Of a stretch of DNA of 64,000 nt, positions 8,447 through 16,796 are shown one piece after another. Location: the NCBI RefSeq assembly GCF_004004555.2, contig NZ_SACP01000016.1, positions 95,459-159,458 of the forward strand, read 5' to 3'. Within the stretch, counting starts at the first letter, position 1, and each line of letters opens with the position of its first letter. The translations under genes were made by a program, and so were the position numbers. This DNA comes from Methylobacterium oryzihabitans (GTDB lineage: Bacteria; Pseudomonadota; Alphaproteobacteria; Rhizobiales; Beijerinckiaceae). A model generated the notes under the pieces. That model worked only from the letters and a program-made list of their open reading frames with translations, made no database searches and was not told the origin of the DNA.

Positions 8447-9775
8447 ATGCTGGAAGCAGACAAGATCGACGCGCGCCTGGAATTTCTCGAGATCGATCCG
8501 GACGTGAGCGCGGAACTGAAGAATGTGTGGGCGTTGATCGAGCCGGCGTTGCCGGCGGTGCTGGCCCGGTTCTACGACAAGATGCAGGGCATTCCCCACC
8601 TCGCGGCGATCCTCGGTTCGCACAAGCCGCGCCTCGTCTCGGCCCAGTCCAAGCACTGGGCGCAACTGTTCTCCGGCCGGTTCGACGAGGATTACGTCGC
8701 CAGCATCCGCCGGATCGGTCTCGTCCATCACAGGATCGGGCTGGAACCGCGCTGGTACATCGGCGGCTACAGCTTCATCCTGAACGAGCTGACGCGGCTG
8801 GTCTGCCGGCAGAAGCGGTTCGGCGATCCGTCCCGGCGTCTCGCCGCCCTGAACAAGGCGGTGATGATCGACATGGATTTCGCGATCTCGGTCTATCAGG
8901 ACGTGCTGCTCGAGGAGCGGCAGAAGCGCGGCAGCGTCCTGGCGGCGGCGATCACGACCTTCTCGGAGGCGGTCCAGTCCAGCCTGACCGTCTCGGGCGA
9001 GGCGAGCGAGCGCCTCGCCGGCAGCGCCCGGACCCTGTCGGAGGCGACGGACCACGCCATGCGGCTGGCCGGTGACGCGGCGGCTGCGGCCGAGCATACC
9101 TCGACCGCGATGCAGACCAGCGCCGCGGCGACGGAGGAACTGGCCGTCTCGGTGCGAGAGATCGGGCAGCAGGCCCACCGGTCTGCCGCCGTCGCCCGCA
9201 GCGCGGTCGAGACCGCCGAGCGCACCCGGCATTCCGTCGGCAGCCTGATCGAGCACACCACCGAGATCAGCCAGGTCGTCGAACTCATCAACCAGATCGC
9301 CGGCCAGACCAACCTGCTGGCGCTCAACGCCACCATCGAAGCGGCCCGCGCCGGCGAGGCCGGACGCGGCTTCGCGGTGGTGGCCGCCGAGGTCAAGACG
9401 CTGGCCGGGCGCACCGCCAAGGCGACGACCGAGATCGCCTCGCGCATCGACGCGATCCAGCACGCGACCCGGCAGAGCGCCGACGACATCCGGGCGATCG
9501 GCGGGGTGATCGACGAGGTCAACGTCATCGCGGCCGCGATCGCCTCGGCCGTCGAGGAGCAGGGCGCGGTGACCGGCGAGATCTCCGGCACCGTTCAGCA
9601 GAGCGCCGGCCATGCCGGCTCTGTCTCGCAATCGGTCGCGAGCCTCGCCGAGGCCTCGGCCTCCGCGGCCGAGGTCGCCGGTCAGGTCGCGGAGGCCCGC
9701 CGCATCCTCGACGAGCAGCTCGACCGCCTGCGCCAGGACATCGCGACCTTCCTCGGCCACGCCCAGGCCGCATGA
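8447..9775 (+). CDS. globin-coupled soluble methyl-accepting chemotaxis receptor (HemAT-like)
   Basis: 442 residues. The N-terminal protoglobin-type sensor (about 1-150) carries the haem proximal His94 in the HHRIGLEPRWYIGGY motif typical of globin-coupled sensors. A coiled-coil region leads to the MCP signalling domain, with its tip around residues 285-320 (NLLALNATIEAARAGEAGRG). No membrane segment is present, so it is a cytoplasmic oxygen or gas sensor feeding CheA-CheW. The ATG at 8447 is chosen because GAGGGGG lies 6 nt upstream; a GTG at 8429 would add six residues. No che genes are nearby. The gene ends 16 bp before a repeat element. Confidence 0.92.
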   Translation: MLEADKIDARLEFLEIDPDVSAELKNVWALIEPALPAVLARFYDKMQGIPHLAAILGSHKPRLVSAQSKHWAQLFSGRFDEDYVASIRRIGLVHHRIGLEPRWYIGGYSFILNELTRLVCRQKRFGDPSRRLAALNKAVMIDMDFAISVYQDVLLEERQKRGSVLAAAITTFSEAVQSSLTVSGEASERLAGSARTLSEATDHAMRLAGDAAAAAEHTSTAMQTSAAATEELAVSVREIGQQAHRSAAVARSAVETAERTRHSVGSLIEHTTEISQVVELINQIAGQTNLLALNATIEAARAGEAGRGFAVVAAEVKTLAGRTAKATTEIASRIDAIQHATRQSADDIRAIGGVIDEVNVIAAAIASAVEEQGAVTGEISGTVQQSAGHAGSVSQSVASLAEASASAAEVAGQVAEARRILDEQLDRLRQDIATFLGHAQAA

Positions 9776-9790
9776 AGGCGGACGCGGCGG

Positions 9791-9940
9791 CTCATACGGT
9801 TTCTGAATGATCGCTCGGCGATCCCTGCGGTATCGCTTCGCGATGCAGAACCCGGCTTCGCTCAGGGGCGCGGAGCCTCCGGCTCCGCCGCGCGGGCTTC
9901 TGATACGGCTTTTGAACGATCAGTTCAAAAACCGTATCAG
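9791..9940. repeat. palindromic intergenic repeat, TGATACGG family, copy 1
   Basis: About 150 bp between the chemoreceptor and the small minus-strand gene. The right end is a near-perfect palindrome at 9901-9939 (outer arms TGATACGG and CCGTATCA, inner arms around TTTTGAAC and GTTCAAAA). The left part holds the conserved module with GCTTCGCGATGCAGAACCCG. The same module and palindrome recur at 17409-17500 and, inverted, at 45030-45121; a degenerate inverted copy is at 58232-58313. The palindrome terminus supplies the stop codon of the neighbouring small gene. Confidence 0.85.
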
Positions 9941-10128
9941 AGCAGGGTCGCCGCCGACCGCAGCAGCCACAGCGCGACCCAGCCGACGAAGACGAACCAC
10001 GCCAGGGTCAGGGGAATGCCGACCACGAGGGTCGTGACCAGCGCGATGCTGCGCAGCCTGTCCATGATCGGGACCGGCTGCACGGTTCGCACGGCGTCGC
10101 GGGTGGGCTGAGTCTCGATCTGGAGCAT
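9937..10128 (-). CDS. small single-pass membrane protein
   Basis: 63 residues with one strong hydrophobic segment at about 28-55 (ALVTTLVVGIPLTLAWFVFV and following) after a polar N-terminus with a net positive charge. A GGAAG site lies just before the ATG at 10128. The TGA stop at 9937-9939 is the last three bases of the palindromic repeat, so the repeat defines the C-terminus. The family is not recognised. Codon use fits the genome. It may be a small inner-membrane protein; no neighbour suggests a role. Confidence 0.6.
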   Translation of the reverse strand: MLQIETQPTRDAVRTVQPVPIMDRLRSIALVTTLVVGIPLTLAWFVFVGWVALWLLRSAATLL

Positions 10129-10455
10129 CTTCCAATCTCGTTCGTCCTGCGTGCCGGTGCTCCAGCAAATGGGCCACCATGGGGCACGAATCCGGTCTCC
10201 GCCAAAGGTCGCAGGCCGGCCGGGATAGCCGTCGCACGACCGGTTCACGATGCCATGCGTCGGCATGACGGCGCATGAACGATCCGTTCATGAAGCGTCG
10301 TGGCGTCCGCGCGGCCCCGGGAGCGATCGGGTGTGGACCGTTTCGCCCCGAGACGTTCTCGTGCGCCGATCGGGGTGTTAAGGATGCGTGAAATGACACC
10401 TCCGTGACTCGCGCGACGCCGGTCGTCGGCGGTCCGGGCCAGTCGGGAGCACGCG
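10129..10455. other. divergent intergenic region with a 19-bp palindrome
   Basis: 327 bp between the small membrane protein gene (minus) and the secreted protein gene (plus). It contains the inverted repeat CATGAACG-ATC-CGTTCATG at 10274-10292, with perfect 8-bp arms. Its core resembles the inner part of the TGATACGG repeats but has none of the rest, so it may be an operator or a relic. Open frames in the region lack a supported start. Confidence 0.5.
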
Positions 10456-10932
10456 ATGCGGGACCTGTGGCGCCGCCGGGCAGGGTCGCTGCTGATGGCC
10501 GGCTTTCTCGCTGCCGTGGTGGCGGCGCCGGCAGACGCACAGCAGCCCTGGGTCGATCCGCCGGGCAAGGAGGTCGCACCTGCCGAGTCGGTCCAGCCGC
10601 GCCGCAGCCCGTCGTCCTCGGTGCGGTCGGACAGGCCGGCCCGGACGCGGGCGGTCGCCGCGGCCCCGGCGGTCCAGCCGATCCGTCGCGCGGTGGTGCA
10701 GGCGCCGCACGCCGCCCGGCGTGTCCGGGTCGTCACGGCGCGCCCGATGGTATCGCGCTCGGTCGCGCCCGGCCGGCGCGGATGGCACGAGGTGCCCCCG
10801 GGCGGCGAGGTCGTCCTGCTCGCCCGTCCGCCGCTGTCGGGCCATCTCGTCACCCGCCGTGTGGTCTGGCAGGACGAGACCGGGATCAGGTCCCGGACCT
10901 ATCGCGTCCTCGTCGACGACGCGCTCTGGTAG
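10456..10932 (+). CDS. secreted hypothetical protein, Arg/Pro-rich
   Basis: 158 residues. The N-terminus has a charged start (MRDLWRRR), a hydrophobic core (LLMAGFLAAVVAAPA) and a likely signal peptidase site after ADA-QQ. The mature part is rich in Arg, Pro and Val with low-complexity stretches, and ends in a better-folded looking segment (about 108-158). Codon use has high third-position G/C. It is convergent with the NrfD-like gene, whose stop abuts its own at 10932/10933. The family is not recognised; a periplasmic location is inferred. Confidence 0.65.
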   Translation: MRDLWRRRAGSLLMAGFLAAVVAAPADAQQPWVDPPGKEVAPAESVQPRRSPSSSVRSDRPARTRAVAAAPAVQPIRRAVVQAPHAARRVRVVTARPMVSRSVAPGRRGWHEVPPGGEVVLLARPPLSGHLVTRRVVWQDETGIRSRTYRVLVDDALW

Positions 10933-11985
10933 TCAAAGCCCGGGCGGCAGGTTGTCGGGCTGGCTGAAGCGGAAGCTCACGTCCGGACGCGCCGCCGAAT
11001 CGTCGCCCGCCCCCATCACCGCGACCCGCAGCAGCGCACTGCCGGCGAGCACCGCGAGGCCGGCGGCGACCGACAGCGCCCGGCCGTCCTCCGGCCGTCC
11101 GGCCCGGTCGCGCCAGTGCCGGGCGGCATAGAGCCCGAGCGGCAGCACGACGCCGAGCCCGACCGCCCCGAACCGCTCCACCCGGCCGGCCCGGCCCCGG
11201 GTCGCCGGAGCGACACCCGTGCGGCGATACGCGAGGGCGGCGGCGGCATCGCCGGCGAGTTCGACCGCGAGGGCGGCGGCCGTGAGGGTCTCCAGGCGCC
11301 GGCGGGTCGGCGCATCGGTTTCGGCGAGGGCGAGCGCCGCCGCGCCGGCGGCCATCGAGGACGCCCCGAACCGCACCGCCAGCGCCCGCGGCGCCGCCGC
11401 CCAGAGCGGCGTCGAGGTCGCGGCGAGCAGCGAGGCGGTGTAGGTCGAGAGCCCGGCGCCGAGGACCGCCGCCGGCCATCCGGCGAGCCGGGCGACCACG
11501 CCCGCCGCCCGCGGCGCCACCCCGCGATCGCCGGCGAATTGTGCCGCCGCGGTGAGGATCGCGCAGCCCGAGAACCCCATCAGGATCCAGGTGCCGATCG
11601 ACATCGGCGAGGTCGCCTTGGCGACCCGCAGCATGGTGTAGAACCGGCTCGGCGTGTGCAGGTCGTAGATCAGCAGGGCCGAGCCGAGGGTCGGGGCGAG
11701 CAGGGCGGTGTAGCGCGCCCGCCGCACCAGCGGCCCGGCCTCCTCGCCCCGCGTCGCCTGCGCGATGGCGGCGAGGATCGCCGACGAGCCCGACAGGCCG
11801 GCGAGGAAGATGTAGCCGCCGACGACCGCGTTCTCGAACGGAGCCGGCTTGAGCTGGGCCCGCCCGTAATAGGTCGGCCCGTCCCAGGCCGGGCCGGGGG
11901 AGGGGGCGACGGCGCCCGAGGCCCGGTCGGGGCGCGGCAGGCCGGGTTCGGGGCCCTCGGTCAGGACGGGATATTGCGTGGTCAC
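10933..11985 (-). CDS. NrfD/PsrC-like membrane subunit of formate dehydrogenase
   Basis: 350-residue integral membrane protein, predicted to pass electrons from the iron-sulfur subunit to the quinone pool. Hydrophobic segments alternate through the sequence from about residue 55. The signature ENAVVGGYIFLAGLSGSSA is near the N-terminus and LLIYDLHTPSRFYTMLRV follows, both typical of NrfD/PsrC quinone-reactive subunits. The GTG start at 11985 overlaps the fdhB stop in a GTGA arrangement, which implies translational coupling. This dehydrogenase thus uses an NrfD-type anchor rather than the cytochrome b556 found in E. coli FdnI. Confidence 0.85.
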   Translation of the reverse strand: MTTQYPVLTEGPEPGLPRPDRASGAVAPSPGPAWDGPTYYGRAQLKPAPFENAVVGGYIFLAGLSGSSAILAAIAQATRGEEAGPLVRRARYTALLAPTLGSALLIYDLHTPSRFYTMLRVAKATSPMSIGTWILMGFSGCAILTAAAQFAGDRGVAPRAAGVVARLAGWPAAVLGAGLSTYTASLLAATSTPLWAAAPRALAVRFGASSMAAGAAALALAETDAPTRRRLETLTAAALAVELAGDAAAALAYRRTGVAPATRGRAGRVERFGAVGLGVVLPLGLYAARHWRDRAGRPEDGRALSVAAGLAVLAGSALLRVAVMGAGDDSAARPDVSFRFSQPDNLPPGL

Positions 11986-12884
11986 GATCGCCTCCGGTCG
12001 GAGGCGCCGAGCAGGAACGCCGCCGCCACCGCGAGCCCGGCCACCGCCGCGAGGCCGGAGGCGAGGCTCGGCGCGACGCGGTTGGCCGGCCGGGTCGGGG
12101 CCGCCGGCAGGTTGTAGACCTCCGGCCGCGCGGTGAGCAGGAAGAACGCGTTGAGATGGCCGAGATCGCCGGTCGCCCCGGGCGCGCCCGGCGTGCCGTA
12201 GAGGTAGGCGCCGGGCACCCCGCGCTCGTGCAGGACCGCGACCCGCTCCTCGGCCCGGGCCTGGAGCACGGACAACTCGCCGAACTGGATCGAATCGGTC
12301 GGGCACGCCTTGGCGCAGGCCGGCTCCAGGCCGCCCTTGAGGCGGTCGTAGCACAGCGTGCACTTGTGCGCCTTGCCGTCGACCGGGCTGACGTCGACGA
12401 CGCCGAACGGGCAGGCCGGCACGCAGTAGCCGCAGCCGTTGCAGATGTCCTGCTGCACCACCACGGTGTCGAACTCGGTCTTGAACAGCGCGCCGGTCGG
12501 GCAGGCTTCGAGGCAGGGCGCGTTGTGGCAGTGCTTGCACACGTCGCTCATCATCAGCCAGCCGCTCTGGAACGGCGCCTCGACGGTGTCGCGCACGCCG
12601 CCGCAGCCGCTCGTCTCGACGAAGGCGACGTGGCGCCAGGTGTTGGCCGAGAGGGCGCCGGTATTGTCGTAGCTGTGGCCGGTGAGGCCGAGATTGTCGG
12701 CCGGCAGGTTGTTCCACTCCTTGCAGGCGACCTCGCACGCCTTGCAGCCGATGCAGACGGTGGTGTCGGTGAAGAAGCCGTAGGAGCGGCCGGGCTCGAT
12801 CCGTACGCCCGCCGTGAGTTCGCTCTCGTGCGGGATCACGCCGGGCAGGTCCGATTGCGGGAAGTCGGCGGCGCGGGGATGCAT
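11982..12884 (-). CDS. fdhB: formate dehydrogenase iron-sulfur subunit FdhB
   Basis: 300 residues with four [4Fe-4S] cysteine groups: CIGCKACEVACKEW, CKHCHNAPCLEACPTGA, CNGCGYCVPACPFG and CTLCYDRLKGG...CAKACP. The YGFFTDTTVCIGCKACEVAC start matches the FdnH/FdoH electron-transfer subunit. A C-terminal hydrophobic helix at about 268-294 should anchor it in the membrane, as in FdnH. It lies between a 77-residue gene (2 nt upstream) and the NrfD-like gene (4-nt overlap), forming a minus-strand operon divergent from fdhA. It should carry electrons from the selenoprotein FdhA to the membrane subunit. Confidence 0.93.
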   Translation of the reverse strand: MHPRAADFPQSDLPGVIPHESELTAGVRIEPGRSYGFFTDTTVCIGCKACEVACKEWNNLPADNLGLTGHSYDNTGALSANTWRHVAFVETSGCGGVRDTVEAPFQSGWLMMSDVCKHCHNAPCLEACPTGALFKTEFDTVVVQQDICNGCGYCVPACPFGVVDVSPVDGKAHKCTLCYDRLKGGLEPACAKACPTDSIQFGELSVLQARAEERVAVLHERGVPGAYLYGTPGAPGATGDLGHLNAFFLLTARPEVYNLPAAPTRPANRVAPSLASGLAAVAGLAVAAAFLLGASDRRRS

Positions 12885-12886
12885 CG

Positions 12887-13120
12887 TCACCGGCCGGACT
12901 CCCCGCACACCGAGATCTTTTCCGCCACGAAGCCGATCAGGTTGCGGGTGCGCGCGTACTCGACCCGCACCCGCGCCTGCCGCCGCTGCAACGGCGCGAG
13001 CTGGTCGGCCTCTCCAGCGGCGTTGCGCCCGAGGATGAACAGATGCGCGCTGCCGTCGTCGCCGACGAGCTGAAACCGGCTCTCCTGCACGATGGTGACG
13101 ACGCCTTCCCTGACCGGCAT
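12887..13120 (-). CDS. small protein leading the fdhB operon
   Basis: 77 residues, first gene of the minus-strand formate dehydrogenase operon and only 2 nt before fdhB. The sequence is beta-rich (VVTIVQESRFQLVGDDGSAH, then HLFILG and ARVRVEYARTRNLIGFVAEKI), which suggests a small barrel such as an OB-fold; there is no signal or membrane segment. A single Cys is near the C-terminus. It faces fdhA across a 175-bp divergent promoter region. The tight coupling suggests a role in assembly or regulation of the dehydrogenase, but I do not recognise a named family and the function is inferred only from context. Confidence 0.72.
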   Translation of the reverse strand: MPVREGVVTIVQESRFQLVGDDGSAHLFILGRNAAGEADQLAPLQRRQARVRVEYARTRNLIGFVAEKISVCGESGR

Positions 13121-13295
13121 GCGGGACCCCCGGCGTTCGCCCGAGACGCCGGCCGATCCGGGCTGCTGGCAGAACGTGCGGATTGGAAACGGTCCAGGGA
13201 GGCGGCGGTTCGTTCTGTCCGGAACTTCCCCGCCGACGATCCCGTTGCCCGGCCGCGAGGACCCGGCACGGGCCCCGGGCGTGGAGTCGGCGACG

Positions 13296-16200
13296 ATGGC
13301 GAAACGGATCCGCAAGGGCATCGGCGCGCGCGTCGCCGGGTTCCTCCACGACTGGTCGATCCCGCGCCAGATCGCCGGCGAGAGCGTGATGAGCACGGCC
13401 GCCCGCAGCCGGACCTCGGAGACGCTGCGGCCGCGGCTGGAGGAGGCCGACCGGGTCGGGACCGGGATCTGCCCGTTCTGCGCCGTCGGCTGCGGCCAGC
13501 TCATCTACGCCAAGCAGGGCCGGCCGATCCACGTCGAGGGCGACCCGCGCTCGCCGGTCAACCAGGGCACCCTGTGCCCGAAGGGCGCCGGCACCCTCGG
13601 CATGCTGCTGTCGCCCGAGCGGGTCAGCACCGTGCTCTATCGCGCACCGCGCGCGACCGAGTGGGAGGTCAAGCCCCTCGACTGGGCGATGGAGCGGATC
13701 GCGCAGCGCACCAAGCGGGCCCGCGACGAGACCTTCGCCGAGACCCTGCCGGACGGGCGCCGGGTCAACCACACCCTCGGCCTCGGCTCGCTCGGCGGCG
13801 CGACGATGGACAACGAGGAGAACTACCTCATCAAGAAGCTGTTCGGCGGCGGCCTCGGCATGCTGAACATCGAGAACCAGGCCCGGATCTGACACTCGTC
13901 CTCGGTGCCCAGTCTGGGCACCTCCTTCGGACGCGGTGCGGCCACGATGGCGCTGTGGGACCTCGCCAACAGCGACTGCATCCTGGTGATGGGCTCCAAC
14001 ATGGCGGAGAACCATCCGGTCGGCTTCCGCTTCGTGGTCGAGGCGCAGCGCCGCGGCGCGACGGTGATCCACGTCGATCCGCGCTTCACCCGCACCAGCG
14101 CGCTCGCCGACCTCTACGCGCCGATCCGCGCCGGCTCGGACATCGCGTTCCTCGGCGGCATCATCCGGCACATCCTCGAGAACGATCTCTGGTTCCGCGA
14201 CTTCGCGCTCGCCTACACCAACATCGCCCACATCATCGCCGACGGCTATGCCGGCCCCGACGAGGCCGACGGGCTGTTCTCGGGCTTCGACCGCGAGTCC
14301 GGCAGCTACAGCCACGACACCTGGCAATATGCCGGCAAGACCGTCCCGTCGCCGGTCTCCGAGCACCGGGTGAAGATGCAGGAATCGTCGAAGGACGGCG
14401 ATTTCGAGAGCATGAGCGAGGGACCGCCGCCGACCGACCCGACCCTGCAGCACCCGAACTGCGTCTACCAGATCCTGCGGCGGCACTACGCCCGCTACAC
14501 GCCCGAGATGGTCGAGCGCGTCACCGGCTGCCCGCGCGAGACCTTCCTGAAGGTCGCCGACGCGCTCGCGCGCAATTCCGGCCGCGAGCGCACCGGGGCG
14601 ATCTGCTACGCGGTCGGCTGGACGCACCATTCGGTCGGGGTGCAGATCATCCGCGCCGCCTCGATTGTCCAGGGCCTGCTCGGCAATGTCGGCCGGCCCG
14701 GCGGCGGCATCATGGCGTTGCGCGGCCATGTCAGCATCCAGGGATCGACCGACATCCCGACCCTCTACAACATGCTGCCGACCTACCTGCCGCAGCCGAA
14801 CGTCTTCCACGACCATGCCACCCTCGCCGACTACCTGAACGTCGAGACCCCGGCGACCGGCTGGTGGGCGAACATGCCGAAATACGTCGTGAGCCTGCTG
14901 AAGGCCTGGTACGGCGAGGCCGCGACCGCGGCGAACGACTGGTGCTACCCGTTCCTCCCGAAGCTCACCGGCGACCTGTCGCAGGAGCCGATGACGCTGG
15001 CGATGGCGAGCGGCGTGATGCGGGGCCAGTTCGTCCTCGGGCAGAACCCGCTGGTCGGCGCGGTCAACGCCGACTTCGTCGAGCGCGGGCTCGGCAAGCT
15101 CGAATGGCTGGTGGTGCGCGACTTCGCCATGACCGAGACGGCGAACTTCTGGCAGAAGGGCCGCCTGATCGCGCGCGGCGAATTGCGGCCGGAGGAGATC
15201 GAGACCGAGGTGTTCTTCCTGCCGGCGGCGATGCCCGGCGAGAAGGACGGTTCGGTGACCAACACCAGCCGGCTCGTGCAGTGGCACGACAAGGTCTGCG
15301 AGGCGCCCGGCGACAGCCGCTCCGACCTGTGGTTCATCTACCACCTCGGCAAGCGCCTCAAGCAGCTCTACGCCGACAGCGCCGAGACCCGCGACGGACC
15401 GATCCAGGCCCTGACCTGGGACTACCCGGAGCACGGCGCGCAGCGCGAGCCGGAGGCCGAGGCGGTCCTGCGCGAGATCAACGGCTACCGGGTCGCCACC
15501 GGCGAGCAGGTGCCGAGCTACAAGGAGCTGAAGGACGACGGCTCCACCGCCTGCGGTGGCTGGATGTATTGCGGCATCTATCCGAAGGCCGGCCACAACG
15601 TCGCGCGCTCGCGGGTGCCGGACGGTCCGGACGGGCCGGGCTCGCATCTCGGCTGGGCGTTCGCGTGGCCGTCGAACCGGCGCACGCTCTACAACCGCGC
15701 CTCCGCCGACCCGGAGGGCCGGCCGTGGTCGCAGGCCAAGCGGATGATCTGGTGGGACGAGGCGTCGGAACGCTGGACCGGCCTCGACGTGCCGGACTTC
15801 GTCGAGACCAAGCGGCCCGACTACCGCCCCGACTGGTCGCAGCGCCCGCACGGCATGGACGCCCTCGGCGGCGACGACCCGTTCATCATGGAGGCGGACG
15901 GCAAGAGCCAGCTCTTCGTGCCGTCGGGCCTGAAGGACGGACCGCTGCCGACGCATTACGAACCGATCGAGAGCCCGGTCGACAACCCGCTCTACCGGCG
16001 CCAGATCAACCCGACGGCGCAGATCTGGGAGCAGGACGGCAACCGCCTGAACCCGCACGGCGACCCGCGCTTCCCCTACGTGTTCACCACCTACCGGCTG
16101 ACCGAGTTGCATTGCGGCGGCGTGCCGACCCGGGTGATGCCGCACACCGCCGAGTTGCAGCCGGAGGCGTTCGTGGAGGTGTCGCCGGAACTGGCCGAGG

Positions 16201-16484
16201 AACTCGGCATCCGCCATCTCGGCTGGACGGTGCTGTCGTCGCTGCGCGGCGAGATCGAGGTGAAGGCGATGGTCACCGAGCGATTGCGGCCGCTGCGCAT
16301 CGACGGCCGGATCGTGCATCAGGTCGGGATGCCGTGGGTGTTCGGCCGGGAGGGCTACGCGCGGGGCGCGGTCGCCAACGTCCTGCTGGCGATCACCGGG
16401 GACGCCAATACCAGCATCCACACCACCAAGGCGGTGACCTGCGGCCTGCGCCCGGGGCGGATCGCGACGGGAGCGCGCCGGTGA
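13296..16484 (+). CDS. fdhA: formate dehydrogenase catalytic subunit, selenocysteine-containing (UGA at 13890-13892 read through)
   Basis: 1062 residues, including selenocysteine at residue 199. Two open frames (to 13892 and from 13893) are in the same reading frame and join into one FdnG/FdoG-like molybdo- or tungstoprotein that oxidises formate to CO2. The [4Fe-4S] ligands are Cys59, Cys62, Cys66 and Cys94. The UGA lies in IENQARI-U-HSSSVPSLGTSFGRGA, exactly where E. coli FdnG has its Sec, and a SECIS-like hairpin follows. The ATG at 13296 has a GGAG site. The N-terminus shows no RRxFLK twin-arginine motif, unlike FdnG. The gene overlaps the next by 4 nt. It is divergent from fdhB and the membrane subunit. 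It would be wrongly called a pseudogene if UGA were taken as stop. Confidence 0.93.
13890..13892 (+). other. fdhA: selenocysteine codon (UGA) in fdhA
   Basis: In-frame TGA between GCCCGGATC and the codons for His-Ser-Ser-Ser. The reading frame continues for 864 codons after it with typical codon use and clear FdhA homology. The flanking residues match the Sec site of E. coli FdnG. Decoding requires SelA, SelB, SelD and tRNA-Sec, none of which is in this window. Confidence 0.93.
13904..13922 (+). promoter_or_regulatory. bacterial SECIS element in fdhA
   Basis: GGTGCCC-AGTCT-GGGCACC forms a perfect 7-bp stem with a 5-nt loop, starting 11 nt after the UGA. The loop AGUCU resembles the AGGUCU loop of the E. 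coli fdhF SECIS, which binds SelB, and the 11-nt spacing is the same as in E. coli. It lies within the coding sequence and encodes VPSLGT. Confidence 0.88.
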
Positions 16485-16780
16485 CGGCCGGCGGCGACCA
16501 TCCCGGGCGCGAGGCCCTCACCGCCCTCGACGCGGCGCTGGCGCAGCGCCCGCACAAGGACCACTCGTCGCTGTCGCAGGCGACGACCTGCCTGTGCGCG
16601 TTCCGCGACAATCTCATCGCGGCGGGCCGGGACGGCCGCCCGAGCCCTGACATGATGCGGCTCAACGCGATCATCAGCGTCGTATTGGCGGGTCATTTCC
16701 CGCTCGGGGCGGTCCCGTGGGACGAACTGGTGCTCGCCCGGGGATGGCTCGCCGATCTCGTAGCGGATGCCGACGGCTGA
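16481..16780 (+). CDS. small hypothetical protein coupled to fdhA
   Basis: 99 residues. The GTG start at 16481 overlaps the fdhA stop in a GTGA arrangement, so translation is probably coupled. The protein looks all-helical, with a short HKDHSSLSQATTCLCAF segment holding two Cys and a His, and a C-terminal helix. There is no signal peptide or membrane segment. Position suggests an assembly or maturation factor for the dehydrogenase, analogous in placement to chaperones of molybdoenzymes, but no family is recognised. It is the last gene of the plus-strand unit; a GcrA-like gene on the other strand converges with it 16 bp further on. Confidence 0.72.
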   Translation: MTAGGDHPGREALTALDAALAQRPHKDHSSLSQATTCLCAFRDNLIAAGRDGRPSPDMMRLNAIISVVLAGHFPLGAVPWDELVLARGWLADLVADADG

Positions 16781-16796
16781 CGCCGCCGGCGCGGAC

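Noticed and set aside
10129..10266. Extension of the small membrane protein upstream to 10266
   Set aside because: The extended part lacks a ribosome site and reads as poor coding sequence; the ATG at 10128 has a GGAAG site.
13092..13892. fdhA as a frameshifted or nonsense pseudogene ending at 13892
   Set aside because: The downstream frame is in phase, keeps homology and codon use, and a SECIS hairpin follows; UGA is better read as selenocysteine.
11982..16421. 1479-codon minus-strand open frame across the fdh locus
   Set aside because: Only its C-terminal 300 codons (from 12884) are FdhB. The rest is antisense to fdhA and is a high-GC artefact with no family features.
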